Of a stretch of 64,000 nt of DNA, positions 55,048-63,108 are shown piece after piece. The stretch spans positions 673,001 to 737,000 of the forward strand of contig NZ_CP151951.1 of NCBI RefSeq assembly GCF_038592985.1, read 5' to 3'. The DNA is from Paenibacillus sp. FSL R10-2782 (GTDB lineage Bacteria; Bacillota; Bacilli; Paenibacillales; Paenibacillaceae). Position numbers and translations under genes: made by a program. Below the pieces are notes generated by a model, which saw only the letters and a list, made by a program, of their open reading frames with translations, was not told the origin of the DNA and did not search any database. Within the stretch, counting starts at the first letter, position 1; each line of letters begins with the position of its first letter.

Positions 55048-55397
55048 AGGGTCCCTCCCTTTGCTTTTGCATTCCCATACAGTCGTTCTACTACGTTCTC
55101 ATCTGCTTTAAAAACACGCTCTTCGCCCGGAAAAGAGCGATCCTTCACGTCCTTGACATATTGCCCGATGCTGTCGCGGATCAGAGTACCTATATCCGAA
55201 TATGTTTTTACGAACTTTTTCTCCCGGTAAGGAGAGGAGTATTGCAGCATGTCATGGTGGACTATACCAGCTTCCTCAGCCAAACGAGCAGATGGATAGT
55301 CATACGCCGTGATCATGCTTATAGGTAAACCTTCTCGTTTCATTTTCTTCAATTGCCAAATATTAAGCGCTTTTGGGGTTGCCATGGTTACATCCAA
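55044..55397 (-). pseudogene. panB: Internally deleted panB
   Basis: The frame of 117 residues joins the first 40 residues of ketopantoate hydroxymethyltransferase (ALNIWQLKKMKREGLPISMITAYDYPSA..., the start of the barrel) directly to its last 75 residues (HHDMLQYSSPYREKKFVKTYSDIG...). Intact PanB has about 275-290 residues, so roughly 160-170 residues including most of the active site are missing. The reading frame is kept through the junction near AEEAGI-VHHD. It cannot be a working enzyme. Start is TTG 55397 or ATG 55385. panE overlaps its end. Confidence 0.85.
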
Positions 55398-55425
55398 TCC
55401 TTTCCCTACCTTTGTTTTAGATCAC

Positions 55426-55531
55426 AAAAAAAACCTTTCAGCACATGGCCGAAAAGGTCCGAAAGGCAAAAAAAGAGTCAATTTGCGACCGTTCTTTTGT
55501 CTCGGTCCTTGCGGATCAGAGCAAAATCCAA
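55426..55531 (-). promoter_or_regulatory. Possible leader peptide and attenuator upstream of panB
   Basis: On the minus strand, GGAGGTGA precedes a 17-codon frame (TTG 55531 to TGA 55478; Met-DFALIRKDRDKRTVAN). GACCG and CGGTC within this frame could form a stem. It is followed by a hairpin (CCTTTCGG...CTGAAAGG, 55466-55434) and eight T residues, a good terminator. The panB start lies 29 bases further on. This is the layout of a translation-controlled attenuator. No family assignment is possible. Confidence 0.45.
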
Positions 55532-55671
55532 CGAGTTCACCTCCATAGGCTCACACATCTACATATTGAATTACACTAAACTAGAGTACCGTTCGAAGTT
55601 GTCGATACAGCCTCTCACGGAAGTATATCAAAATATAGGGTTCTTGCATAACTTTCTCTGCAATACGAACA

Positions 55672-55717
55672 GAACAAGCCCTTCCAACTTCCTGATAGGA
55701 AGTGAAAGGGCTGTTCA
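55672..55717. repeat. Long imperfect hairpin upstream of panB
   Basis: GAACAAGCCCTTCCAACTTCC and its near-complement GGAAGTGAAAGGGCTGTTC enclose TGATA. The stem has about 18 pairs with small bulges. On the minus strand it is followed by TTGTTCTG. It may be a terminator or part of the leader RNA of the panB region. Confidence 0.45.
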
Positions 55718-55754
55718 GCTTGCAGATACAGTATATGAAATATCGCTCAAAGCT

Positions 55755-55877
55755 TTAGGAAAGGTAAACGACCATTGAGAAAATCCGGGCAGAACGGCGG
55801 AAAAGGGCATAAAGAAATCCCGTCAGCATTAACGCCCATAGAACAAGGTCCACAATCGGAATCGTCCCGAAGATCAC
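55755..55877 (-). CDS. Possible small membrane protein
   Basis: A 40-codon frame has one hydrophobic helix (IVDLVLWALMLTGFLYALF) followed by basic residues (RRSAR). A TACAAT box lies at 55909-55904 and AAAAGG directly before the GTG 55877 start, but the spacing of ribosome site and start is too short, which weakens the case. It could instead be a fragment of a deleted membrane gene. I do not recognise it. Confidence 0.3.
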   Translation of the reverse strand: MIFGTIPIVDLVLWALMLTGFLYALFRRSARIFSMVVYLS

Positions 55878-56003
55878 TCCTTTTGCCTGCGCGTCATACT
55901 CTCATTGTAGCATGGACGTGATGTATTTGAAGAGCATGAAGATGATATAATAGGGCACAAATAGGTTTATAGGGCGATGACTAGAGCAGAGGAGAGAAGG
56001 CTG

Positions 56004-56375
56004 ATGTATGAGAAGATTGTGGCATATGGTCTAAGCAAAAAAGAAGCGATAGAGGATTACCCTTTTGGTCCTGAGCCACTGGTGCTGAAGGTGGGAGGCA
56101 AAGTATTTGCTCTCCTAAGGGAAGCGAATGGAATTTGCCAAGTATCTTTGAAATGTGATCCGGTTATTGCGGAAAACCTGCGCGAGCAAAACAAGGCGAT
56201 TAAGCCAGGCTATCATTTAAATAAAAAGCATTGGAACACGGTAACGGTCGATTCTACTTTCCCTCTGGAGGATTTGTACAGCATGATCGACCACTCGTAC
56301 GATCTGGTTTTCAAAAGCTTGACCAAAGCGCAACGTGAAGCCATTACGATGAGAATACGGGCAACCGATCTGTGA
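56004..56375 (+). CDS. MmcQ/YjbR family protein
   Basis: Protein of about 123 residues of the MmcQ/YjbR family, with the DYPFGPEPLVLKVGGKVFALL segment at the start and the C-terminal NKKHWNTVTVDSTFPLEDLYSMIDHSYDLV. ATG 56004 follows AGGAGAG and gives the usual family start; ATG 55977 is in frame without a comparable site. The fold is cyto-/double-wing-type and DNA binding has been suggested; the function is unknown. A TATAAT box lies at 55946. Confidence 0.85.
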   Translation: MYEKIVAYGLSKKEAIEDYPFGPEPLVLKVGGKVFALLREANGICQVSLKCDPVIAENLREQNKAIKPGYHLNKKHWNTVTVDSTFPLEDLYSMIDHSYDLVFKSLTKAQREAITMRIRATDL

Positions 56376-56388
56376 AAGGTGTGTTATA

Positions 56389-56502
56389 AACCAGCATACC
56401 ATCTTTGGCGAGGTAACCGATGGAATGGAGCATGTCGAAGCACTCAAGCGGGGAGACCGGATGCTTGATATCGAACATTTTTACTTGACAGAAAATACTT
56501 AA
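56389..56502 (+). pseudogene. C-terminal fragment of a cyclophilin-type PPIase
   Basis: Thirty-seven codons read NQHTIFGEVTDGMEHVEALK, then RGDRMLDIEHFYLTENT and stop. FGxVxxGMxxVxxI and the end match cyclophilin-type peptidyl-prolyl isomerases. There is no start and the frame opens only eight codons after the MmcQ stop. The rest of the gene has been deleted. Confidence 0.65.
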
Positions 56503-56526
56503 AGATATATTCTTAATTTAAAGATA
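56499..56526 (+). promoter_or_regulatory. Direct repeats upstream of nitroreductase gene
   Basis: TTAAAGATA occurs at 56499-56507 and 56518-56526, 19 bases apart (about two helical turns), in the AT-rich promoter region of the nitroreductase gene. A MarR- or HxlR-type regulator could bind here; this is only suggested by the layout. Confidence 0.3.
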
Positions 56527-56563
56527 ACTCATTTAAAAATAATATCAAGGAGTGGAACTGGAC

Positions 56564-57190
56564 ATGGGCGAATTGGTAAATATTATTCAAGAGAGAAGAT
56601 CTGCTTCTAAATTTATGCCTGATGTTGCAATAGATAAAAAAGAACTGGAAGAAATATTCCAGCTAGTGAAGTTTGCTCCATCGGCTTTTAATTTACAGCA
56701 TGCGCATTATATCGTGGTACAGGATGCAGATACAAAACAAAGACTGCATGACGAGGCAAGCAAGCAGTATAAAATATTAACGTCTTCGGCCGCAATTGTG
56801 GTGCTCGGGGATACAGAGGCTTATACAAAAGTAGCTGAATATAATGAAGGCTTTCTGAATCTAGGCGTCCTGAGCAAACAGGAATATGACAGAGAGGTGG
56901 AATCGGTGACCCAGTTCTATCGCCAGCGAGGACCTGTCTTCCAAAGAGAAGAAGCGATCCGCAATGCCAGTCTGTCGGCTATGCAGTTCATGTTGATTGC
57001 CAAGGACAAAGGCTGGGACACTTGCCCAATGATCGGCTTTGACCCGGAGAAGGTACAGGAAGTATTGAATATTCCAGAAAATCTCGTGCCAGTTATGCTG
57101 ATTACCTTGGGCAAAGAGGATGAATCGGGTCAGCGGCCACGCGGATATCGCAAGCCGGTTGGACAATTTGTGAGCTATAACGGATTTTGA
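56564..57190 (+). CDS. Nitroreductase family protein, MhqN-like
   Basis: FMN-dependent nitroreductase of about 208 residues: IIQERRSASKFMPD at the start (FMN phosphate binding), FAPSAFNLQHAHYIVVQ near 43, and the end with GRRPRGYR-like GQRPRGYRKPV. ATG 56564 lies 11 bases after AAGGAG; GTG 56552 overlaps that site. It is directly followed by a ring-cleaving dioxygenase gene. In Bacillus subtilis the mhqN-mhqO pair has the same order and detoxifies quinones, so this locus is likely the counterpart. Confidence 0.87.
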   Translation: MGELVNIIQERRSASKFMPDVAIDKKELEEIFQLVKFAPSAFNLQHAHYIVVQDADTKQRLHDEASKQYKILTSSAAIVVLGDTEAYTKVAEYNEGFLNLGVLSKQEYDREVESVTQFYRQRGPVFQREEAIRNASLSAMQFMLIAKDKGWDTCPMIGFDPEKVQEVLNIPENLVPVMLITLGKEDESGQRPRGYRKPVGQFVSYNGF

Positions 57191-57231
57191 AATTTATTAA
57201 ATACATGAGTCTAACAAAAGGAGTGATTGAA

Positions 57232-58182
57232 ATGTCATTGAAAACCGCAGGAATTCACCATATCACGTCCTTTGCAGCAGATCCGCAGGGCAACGTTGAT
57301 TTTTACGCAGGCGTGCTTGGACTGAGATTAATTAAAAAGACGATCAATTTTGATGCTCCTGAAGTATATCATTTGTATTTTGGTAATGAACAAGGCAACC
57401 CGGGAACGATTATTACCTTTTTTCCGGCTCCGGGTACACGCAAGGGTAAGCTCGGAGGCGGGCAAGTAGGAATTACAACGTATGTAGTGCCGCCGGGTAC
57501 TCTGGATTACTGGGAAAACCGCTTGCACAGCTTGAAGGTATCCTTCACGAAATCAGCTCGTTTCGGCGAATCATTTATTCAGTTTCAGGATAATGAAGGC
57601 TTGCGTCTTGAACTGGTGGAGCGGAAAGAAGGCCCGGCGAACACGTGGACAGCAGGCGGTGTACCTGCGGATAAAGCCATCAAGGGCTTTGGCGGTGCCG
57701 TGCTGTTCAGTGCTAATTCCAAGCATACGCAAGGTGTACTGGAGAATATTCTGGGCATGACTCCCATCGGAGAAGACGCTGATGCAGGCTACATTCGCTA
57801 TCGGGCGACTGGGGATTTGGGCAACCTGATCGACATTCCGGTCAAAGATGTACCGTGGGGCAACGGTGGCGCGGGTACGGTTCACCATATCGCCTGGCGT
57901 GCACAGGACGATGCGGAACATCAGGTGTGGAACGAAACGGTTCGCCAGCATGGCTTTGGGACGAGTGGTATTGTGGATCGCCAATACTTCAATGCAGTAT
58001 ACTTCCGCGAGCAAGGTGGTATTTTGTTCGAGATTGCGACCGATCCGCCCGGCTTCACTGTAGATGAGGAATTGAATGAATTGGGTCACAAGCTGATGCT
58101 GCCTGAGTGGTATGAGCCTCAGCGTTCCGTGATTGAGTCTAATCTGGTTCCCGTTGAAGTTAGAGTATTGAAGCAGGATTAA
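57232..58182 (+). CDS. Ring-cleaving dioxygenase, MhqO-like (glyoxalase fold)
   Basis: Extradiol-type dioxygenase of about 316 residues with two glyoxalase/VOC halves. Metal ligands expected in such enzymes are visible: His in AGIHHITSF (near 8-9), His in GTVHHIAWRAQDD (near 218) and Glu in GGILFEIATDPPGF (near 267). AAAAGGAG precedes ATG 57232. It follows the nitroreductase gene by 41 bases. Relatives in Bacillus (MhqO, MhqA) open the ring of hydroquinone-type compounds as part of resistance to quinone stress. Confidence 0.88.
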   Translation: MSLKTAGIHHITSFAADPQGNVDFYAGVLGLRLIKKTINFDAPEVYHLYFGNEQGNPGTIITFFPAPGTRKGKLGGGQVGITTYVVPPGTLDYWENRLHSLKVSFTKSARFGESFIQFQDNEGLRLELVERKEGPANTWTAGGVPADKAIKGFGGAVLFSANSKHTQGVLENILGMTPIGEDADAGYIRYRATGDLGNLIDIPVKDVPWGNGGAGTVHHIAWRAQDDAEHQVWNETVRQHGFGTSGIVDRQYFNAVYFREQGGILFEIATDPPGFTVDEELNELGHKLMLPEWYEPQRSVIESNLVPVEVRVLKQD

Positions 58183-58215
58183 TCATGATGGTTCAGATAT
58201 ATAAGGATAAGTAAC

Positions 58216-58261
58216 AAAAGGTCCAATTGCGGGGTGGTTCTACCGCAATTTGGACCTTTTC
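58216..58261 (+). terminator. Terminator of the nitroreductase-dioxygenase operon
   Basis: AAAAGGTCCAATTGCGG and CCGCAATTTGGACCTTTT form a long stem with a ten-base loop and a T run. Confidence 0.85.
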
Positions 58262-58335
58262 GTTTTTGGATTTTTCCAGTGGGCCATACTCCATGTGCTG
58301 TCTCAATAGTTCGGCTTCATAGCGGTTAAAGCTGC

Positions 58336-61300
58336 CTAGATCATTAACAGTTCACGAATCTCCAGCTCAGTTAGTGCCGAAATGGTTTCTTGTCCCGGCT
58401 GGATAACCTGGTCGATGAGATTTTTCTTTTTTTGCTGTAATTCATACATCTTGTCCTCTACGGTACCTTGTGCGACGAGACGAATTACCTGCACGACTTT
58501 TTTCTGGCCCATCCGGTGGGCGCGATTGGCAGCCTGCTCCTCTACAGCAGGATTCCACCACAGATCATACAAAATGACGGTATCTGCTCCAGTGAGATTC
58601 AGGCCGGTTCCTCCTGCTTTCAGCGAAATCAGGAACAGATCGCGTTCTCCTTCATTAAAACGGCTGCACAACTCCACACGTTCCGAAGCGGGAGTCTGCC
58701 CGTCCAGATAAAAGTAGGGCACTCCTTCCTGAGCCAACTCGCGTCCGATCAATCGAAGCATCGTCGTGAATTGTGAAAAGATGAGCATCCGCTTGCCCGA
58801 ACTAAGGCATTCCGTAATGATCTCAAGCAACTGCTCAAACTTGGCTGAGCTTCCGGTGTAGCCCTCGATGAACAAGCCCGGATGACAACAAAGCTGGCGA
58901 AGCCGGGTCAGCCCCGCAAGGATCTTGATCCTGTTTTTCTGGAAGCCTTCCTCATTCAGATGCTTTAATGTCTCATGCTGGAGCTTGGCCAGATAGGCCG
59001 TATACAGCTTCTTCTGATCCGGCAGGAGCCGCGACACCTGAACGGATTCGATTTTTTCAGGTAGCTCCTTCAGGACGTCGCTCTTGAGGCGGCGCAGCAG
59101 AAACGGCCGTACCCGCTTGGCGATCACATTCCGGGTGAGATTGTGAAATGCTCTTTTTCCACCGGGAAATAGCTCGGGAAATACAACATCGAAGATGGAC
59201 CATAGCTCCTCCAGTGTATTTTCCACCGGTGTTCCGGTAAGGGCAAAACGGTAACGGGCTGTTACATCCTTCACAGCCTGTGCCGTTTGGGTGGCATGGT
59301 TCTTGAATGCCTGCGCCTCGTCCAGAATCAGCGTGTGGAACGATAGCTTGCCGTACAAGTCTGCATCCCGACGCAGCAGAGGATAGGAGGTGATGATGAC
59401 ATCATACCGCGCTGCGTCCCTAATGATTCGACTACGCTCATCCGCGTTACCGTCTGCAATGGCGACGCGGATATGGGGTGCAAACTTCTCCAGCTCATTC
59501 CGCCAGTTGTACACCAGTGACGCAGGAGACACGATGATGGCTGGAAGCTGCTGCTTACGGATTTCCGGCAGTACAGAGACGAGGAAGGCGATGCTTTGCA
59601 GCGTTTTGCCCAGTCCCATATCATCTGCCAAAATGCCCCCGAAACGGTAATGCGCCAGCGTCTTGAGCCATTGAAAGCCGTAAACCTGATAATCCCTCAG
59701 GATCGGTGCTAGTGTGTCGGGTACTGGAAAGTCGAGATGATCGGGATTGCGTATATTCTCCAGCAGTTGGCGAAACGTTTTACCCAGCGTCAGGTTCTTC
59801 CCTTGATCATGGGGATCTATTAAATACAGTCCTTGCGTAACGGGTATGCGAATTTGTGCGGCATCCAGGTCGCTTTTGCGAATTCCCGTTTCGTTCATGA
59901 ACCGGATCAGTTCCATGTATTCCTCTGTTTCCAGCGGCAGCAAAGCGCCATTCGGCAAGCGGTGATATCTTCGCTTTTCCTCCAATGATTTTAGCAGCTG
60001 GCGGATTTCGGATTCCGGAATGCCTTCGATATCAAATTTAAATTCAAGCCAATCGGTGCGTTCGTCCAGCTCTACTCGTACCTTCGGGGTGGGCAGGGTA
60101 TTGTTTATTTTCGATTTAACAGCACCTGTGGCATATACCTCTACCAGCTTTTCCAGCTGTGGCACCGTATGATACAAAAAATCATATTCCGCATCCTCAT
60201 CTTCCATAACATATCCACTGTCTGTCTTGGCGAAGGAGCTATGCTCCATCAGATCCAAAATCTGCTGTTCCTGCTCTCCATCCCGTATCAGAATGCGCTC
60301 GTTGTCAGGTTTTCGTTCGTCGATCTCCAGTGGGTTCATGATGATCTCCCCGTATTGGAACTCTAGTCCAGCCAGCAGCTTGTCTCTTACCCGATCCAGA
60401 TATAGCTTCGCCTTCAATGGCTGCTGTGTGACCCGCTCAGAGACAGAACGTGTCATATGGACACGTCCAAGCTTCATCAGCCCGGGAACAACCTTGTCCA
60501 TAAAGGACTCCATCTGTTCCGGCGCAATCTGAATCTTCCGCTTATGATGGACTTCGACCATCCGTTTTAGCTCGGACAGACGTTGCAGCGGATCATTCTT
60601 TTGCTTTACGAGCTTGCCCTCGGCAATGACGATGCCGTAGTCCTCCATAATGGTTAGATCATCCAGTCCTTGAATGCTTAGCTGGTAGCCTTCGGTGTCA
60701 GCCTCGGCTTTATCGAATTCGAATTGCAGCGGCAGCATGTTGTCCGACTGAGGAATGCCCTCGGTTGTGTTTCCGTGAATTTCAAATTGGATTCCCTGTG
60801 CTGCTGCCAGCAAGGGGAACAGCTTTTCCCAAGCCGCGGGTGGAATGAGCAGCATCCGTTCTCCACTCATATGGCTGCCAGAGGATGAATACGTACCCGA
60901 GGTTTCTCGGATCATGCTCTCATTACGGCGAACCTGAACCAACTGCTGAAGAATGGCGTCATGTTCGAGTCTAAATCGGTACAACTGAGGCTCGTATGAA
61001 AAGTTTCTTGTAAACATGTAGCTGTCACCACGATCAATGCTGTCGAGAAAAGGTCGTATTTTCTGAACGATATACAATCGTTTGGGTCCTGCTTTCATCT
61101 CTATACCAAACACGTACTTCTGGTAACCATAGGCAAAGGGACGAATCACAAACTGAAAATCCAGAATAGCGCGGGTATCCAGCAGGGTAGGGGTGCTGCG
61201 AAGCGGCTTCTTGCTGCTGAATAGCTTTAGCATACTGTCGGTCAGCTGGAGGTCGCTCTGCGTGATACCGGAGAATCGTGCCGCCCGGGCGTGATCATAC

Positions 61301-61698
61301 TGAGCAGCGGTAGCGGTATAGATTCCGTCTGCTTCAGTTCCTTGTACTGAATCCTGGGTCATGCCCGAATGGAGTCTGGAAGCATAAGAACGCACAGACA
61401 TACTTTTTCCGCTCAGCATTTCATGGACGTTAATAAGAACAGCGGCAATATGCTTACAATACCGTCCAGTGGTCTGAAATGTGCTACAGGTGCATTCCGC
61501 GCGGATACTGCCGTTGGGGCGGATCATAGCGGCAACCGCATAGAAGCGACTTCCTTTGATCGTAGCCTCATACACACCATCATCATGATCTATTTGCGTG
61601 AAGGCCACTCTTTTGGCCCGATAATAGGCGTCCCCGTCGTCATAAGCGGCTTGACTGCATAGCTGTCTAATGACCCGCCGGGTAAGTTCAAAGCTCAT
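58336..61698 (-). CDS. SNF2 family helicase with SWIM zinc finger
   Basis: Swi2/Snf2-type ATPase of about 1120 residues. A SWIM zinc finger lies at residues 70-90 (CTCSTFQTTGRYCKH). A middle region of about 450 residues corresponds to the bacterial SNF2-associated domain. The helicase core starts near 665: DDMGLGKTLQS (Walker A), LILDEAQAFKN (Walker B), LTGTPVEN, and in the second lobe LISLKAGGTGLNLT and NRAHRMGQ. ATG 61698 is best placed after AGGAGAGG; TTG 61707 is also in frame. It is a DNA translocase of unknown role, common in Bacillales and probably in DNA repair or transcription. Confidence 0.92.
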   Translation of the reverse strand: MSFELTRRVIRQLCSQAAYDDGDAYYRAKRVAFTQIDHDDGVYEATIKGSRFYAVAAMIRPNGSIRAECTCSTFQTTGRYCKHIAAVLINVHEMLSGKSMSVRSYASRLHSGMTQDSVQGTEADGIYTATAAQYDHARAARFSGITQSDLQLTDSMLKLFSSKKPLRSTPTLLDTRAILDFQFVIRPFAYGYQKYVFGIEMKAGPKRLYIVQKIRPFLDSIDRGDSYMFTRNFSYEPQLYRFRLEHDAILQQLVQVRRNESMIRETSGTYSSSGSHMSGERMLLIPPAAWEKLFPLLAAAQGIQFEIHGNTTEGIPQSDNMLPLQFEFDKAEADTEGYQLSIQGLDDLTIMEDYGIVIAEGKLVKQKNDPLQRLSELKRMVEVHHKRKIQIAPEQMESFMDKVVPGLMKLGRVHMTRSVSERVTQQPLKAKLYLDRVRDKLLAGLEFQYGEIIMNPLEIDERKPDNERILIRDGEQEQQILDLMEHSSFAKTDSGYVMEDEDAEYDFLYHTVPQLEKLVEVYATGAVKSKINNTLPTPKVRVELDERTDWLEFKFDIEGIPESEIRQLLKSLEEKRRYHRLPNGALLPLETEEYMELIRFMNETGIRKSDLDAAQIRIPVTQGLYLIDPHDQGKNLTLGKTFRQLLENIRNPDHLDFPVPDTLAPILRDYQVYGFQWLKTLAHYRFGGILADDMGLGKTLQSIAFLVSVLPEIRKQQLPAIIVSPASLVYNWRNELEKFAPHIRVAIADGNADERSRIIRDAARYDVIITSYPLLRRDADLYGKLSFHTLILDEAQAFKNHATQTAQAVKDVTARYRFALTGTPVENTLEELWSIFDVVFPELFPGGKRAFHNLTRNVIAKRVRPFLLRRLKSDVLKELPEKIESVQVSRLLPDQKKLYTAYLAKLQHETLKHLNEEGFQKNRIKILAGLTRLRQLCCHPGLFIEGYTGSSAKFEQLLEIITECLSSGKRMLIFSQFTTMLRLIGRELAQEGVPYFYLDGQTPASERVELCSRFNEGERDLFLISLKAGGTGLNLTGADTVILYDLWWNPAVEEQAANRAHRMGQKKVVQVIRLVAQGTVEDKMYELQQKKKNLIDQVIQPGQETISALTELEIRELLMI

Positions 61699-61833
61699 GG
61701 CTCGCAATCCTCTCCTGAGTCGTTCCGTTTTCTTTTATGATAACAGAACAGGCGTAATCGTGGACACATGCGGATGGTTATTTGTCCGTTTGGAATATTT
61801 TGATATTGTTTTTACAAGCTGTACATAGCAGGA

Positions 61834-61859
61834 TACAATGGAAGTGTATAGAAAGGAGG
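61834..61859 (+). promoter_or_regulatory. Promoter and ribosome site of the M50 protease gene
   Basis: A TACAAT box (61834-61839) precedes AAAGGAGG (61852-61859), which is nine bases before TTG 61869. The distances decide in favour of the TTG start. Confidence 0.55.
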
Positions 61860-61868
61860 CGGACGTTT

Positions 61869-62957
61869 TTGCAAGAAGAAGATAAAAAGGCTAATTCCAA
61901 ATCCGGCTCATCCAAATGGTATCTAGGCAGTGCGGCGGCGCTGCTTCTTTTGAAAGGGAAGTCGTTGCTAGCTCTATTGAAATTTGGTAAATTCGGCGGT
62001 GCGCTGATATCTATGGCGACGACGATTGGCTTCTACGCGCTGCTGTACCCGTGGGGGTTTGCGGTTGGTTTTGTGCTGCTGCTGTTCGTGCATGAGCTGG
62101 GGCATGTATGGGCTGCCAAGCGGAAAGGGCTTCCCGTATCGGCACCGTTGTTTATTCCTTTTCTGGGTGCGCTGATTACGATGAAACGGCATCCCCTGGA
62201 TGCGCAAACAGAGGCGTATGTGGCGATGGGCGGCCCGTTACTGGGAACGGTTGGGGCTATGGCGGTATATGCGGGAGCCTATGCAACGGACAGTCCGCTA
62301 TTGTATGCACTGGCGTATGTCGGTTTTTTCCTGAATCTGCTCAATCTGCTGCCAATTCACCCGCTCGACGGTGGACGAATTTCCACGGCAGTAACGCGGT
62401 GGTTGTGGCTAGTCGGCTTGGTGGGTGGAATCGTCGTCATTGTGTATTTAAAATCTCTTCTATTTTTCCTGATATGGGCGCTCTTCGCCTACGATTTGTA
62501 CAAAAAATATGTTAAACGCAATAAAGGAGAGGTCAAGGTCCTATCTTCATTGCAAAAGCCGCTGGTTAACGTACAGCATCTGTATGAGCAAGGATACCCG
62601 CTACCCGGACCGGAGCATACCCGTAGACTATCCTTTAATACCTACTCGGATCTGGAAGGACAGCAATATGTGACGGTGTATATGGAAAGTCTGGATGTGG
62701 AGCAGACGCTTTTGCTGCCACAGCAGTGTCTTGTCCAGGATGTACGGCTGAATGGTGTGGAGCATATCCCGACACCGGATGCGTACCAGCTTAAATTGCT
62801 GTGTGAGATTGACTACCTTCCGTTTGAAAATGATAAATATTACGAGGTACCCACGTCATCACGCTGGAAATTCGGGATCGGTTATTTGGGGCTGGCCTTG
62901 TTCTTAATGGCGATAATGTATGTGGTGCATCAGCATATTGGGGATGTAAGGCTGTGA
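61869..62957 (+). CDS. Site-2 protease family (M50) metalloprotease
   Basis: Membrane zinc protease of about 362 residues. The active site is HELGH (near residue 77) within the second or third membrane helix, and the second metal-site motif is LLPIHPLDGGRI (near 160-171), as in S2P-type enzymes. About six helices make up residues 15-215; the remaining 145 residues include a cytoplasmic domain and a final helix near 335. It starts with TTG 61869. No PDZ domain is seen. Members act in regulated proteolysis inside the membrane; the substrate here is unknown, though an anti-sigma factor is encoded at 20035. Confidence 0.88.
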   Translation: MQEEDKKANSKSGSSKWYLGSAAALLLLKGKSLLALLKFGKFGGALISMATTIGFYALLYPWGFAVGFVLLLFVHELGHVWAAKRKGLPVSAPLFIPFLGALITMKRHPLDAQTEAYVAMGGPLLGTVGAMAVYAGAYATDSPLLYALAYVGFFLNLLNLLPIHPLDGGRISTAVTRWLWLVGLVGGIVVIVYLKSLLFFLIWALFAYDLYKKYVKRNKGEVKVLSSLQKPLVNVQHLYEQGYPLPGPEHTRRLSFNTYSDLEGQQYVTVYMESLDVEQTLLLPQQCLVQDVRLNGVEHIPTPDAYQLKLLCEIDYLPFENDKYYEVPTSSRWKFGIGYLGLALFLMAIMYVVHQHIGDVRL

Positions 62958-63015
62958 CCCGAATACCCTGAAGGAGTAATCCTGGATGGAGCACGTGTCG
63001 ATAGCAATAAAATAG

Positions 63016-63057
63016 AAAGAGCGCGGCAACTGGGATGTTCGGTGTCACGCTCTTTTT
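63016..63057. terminator. Terminator between M50 protease and AraC genes
   Basis: AAAGAGCG and CGCTCTTT enclose a 24-base loop; a T run follows on the plus strand. Confidence 0.72.
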
Positions 63058-63108
63058 ATCACTATGAAAATAGCGAAGTCTCTGTTACCGTGTCTCTATT
63101 TAGCTACC

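Noticed and set aside
58262..58335. Coding-like minus-strand stretch (RYEAELLRQHMEYGPLEK) after the SNF2 gene
   Set aside because: No start codon, follows a stop in frame and runs into a terminator; too short to call, though it might be the end of a lost gene.
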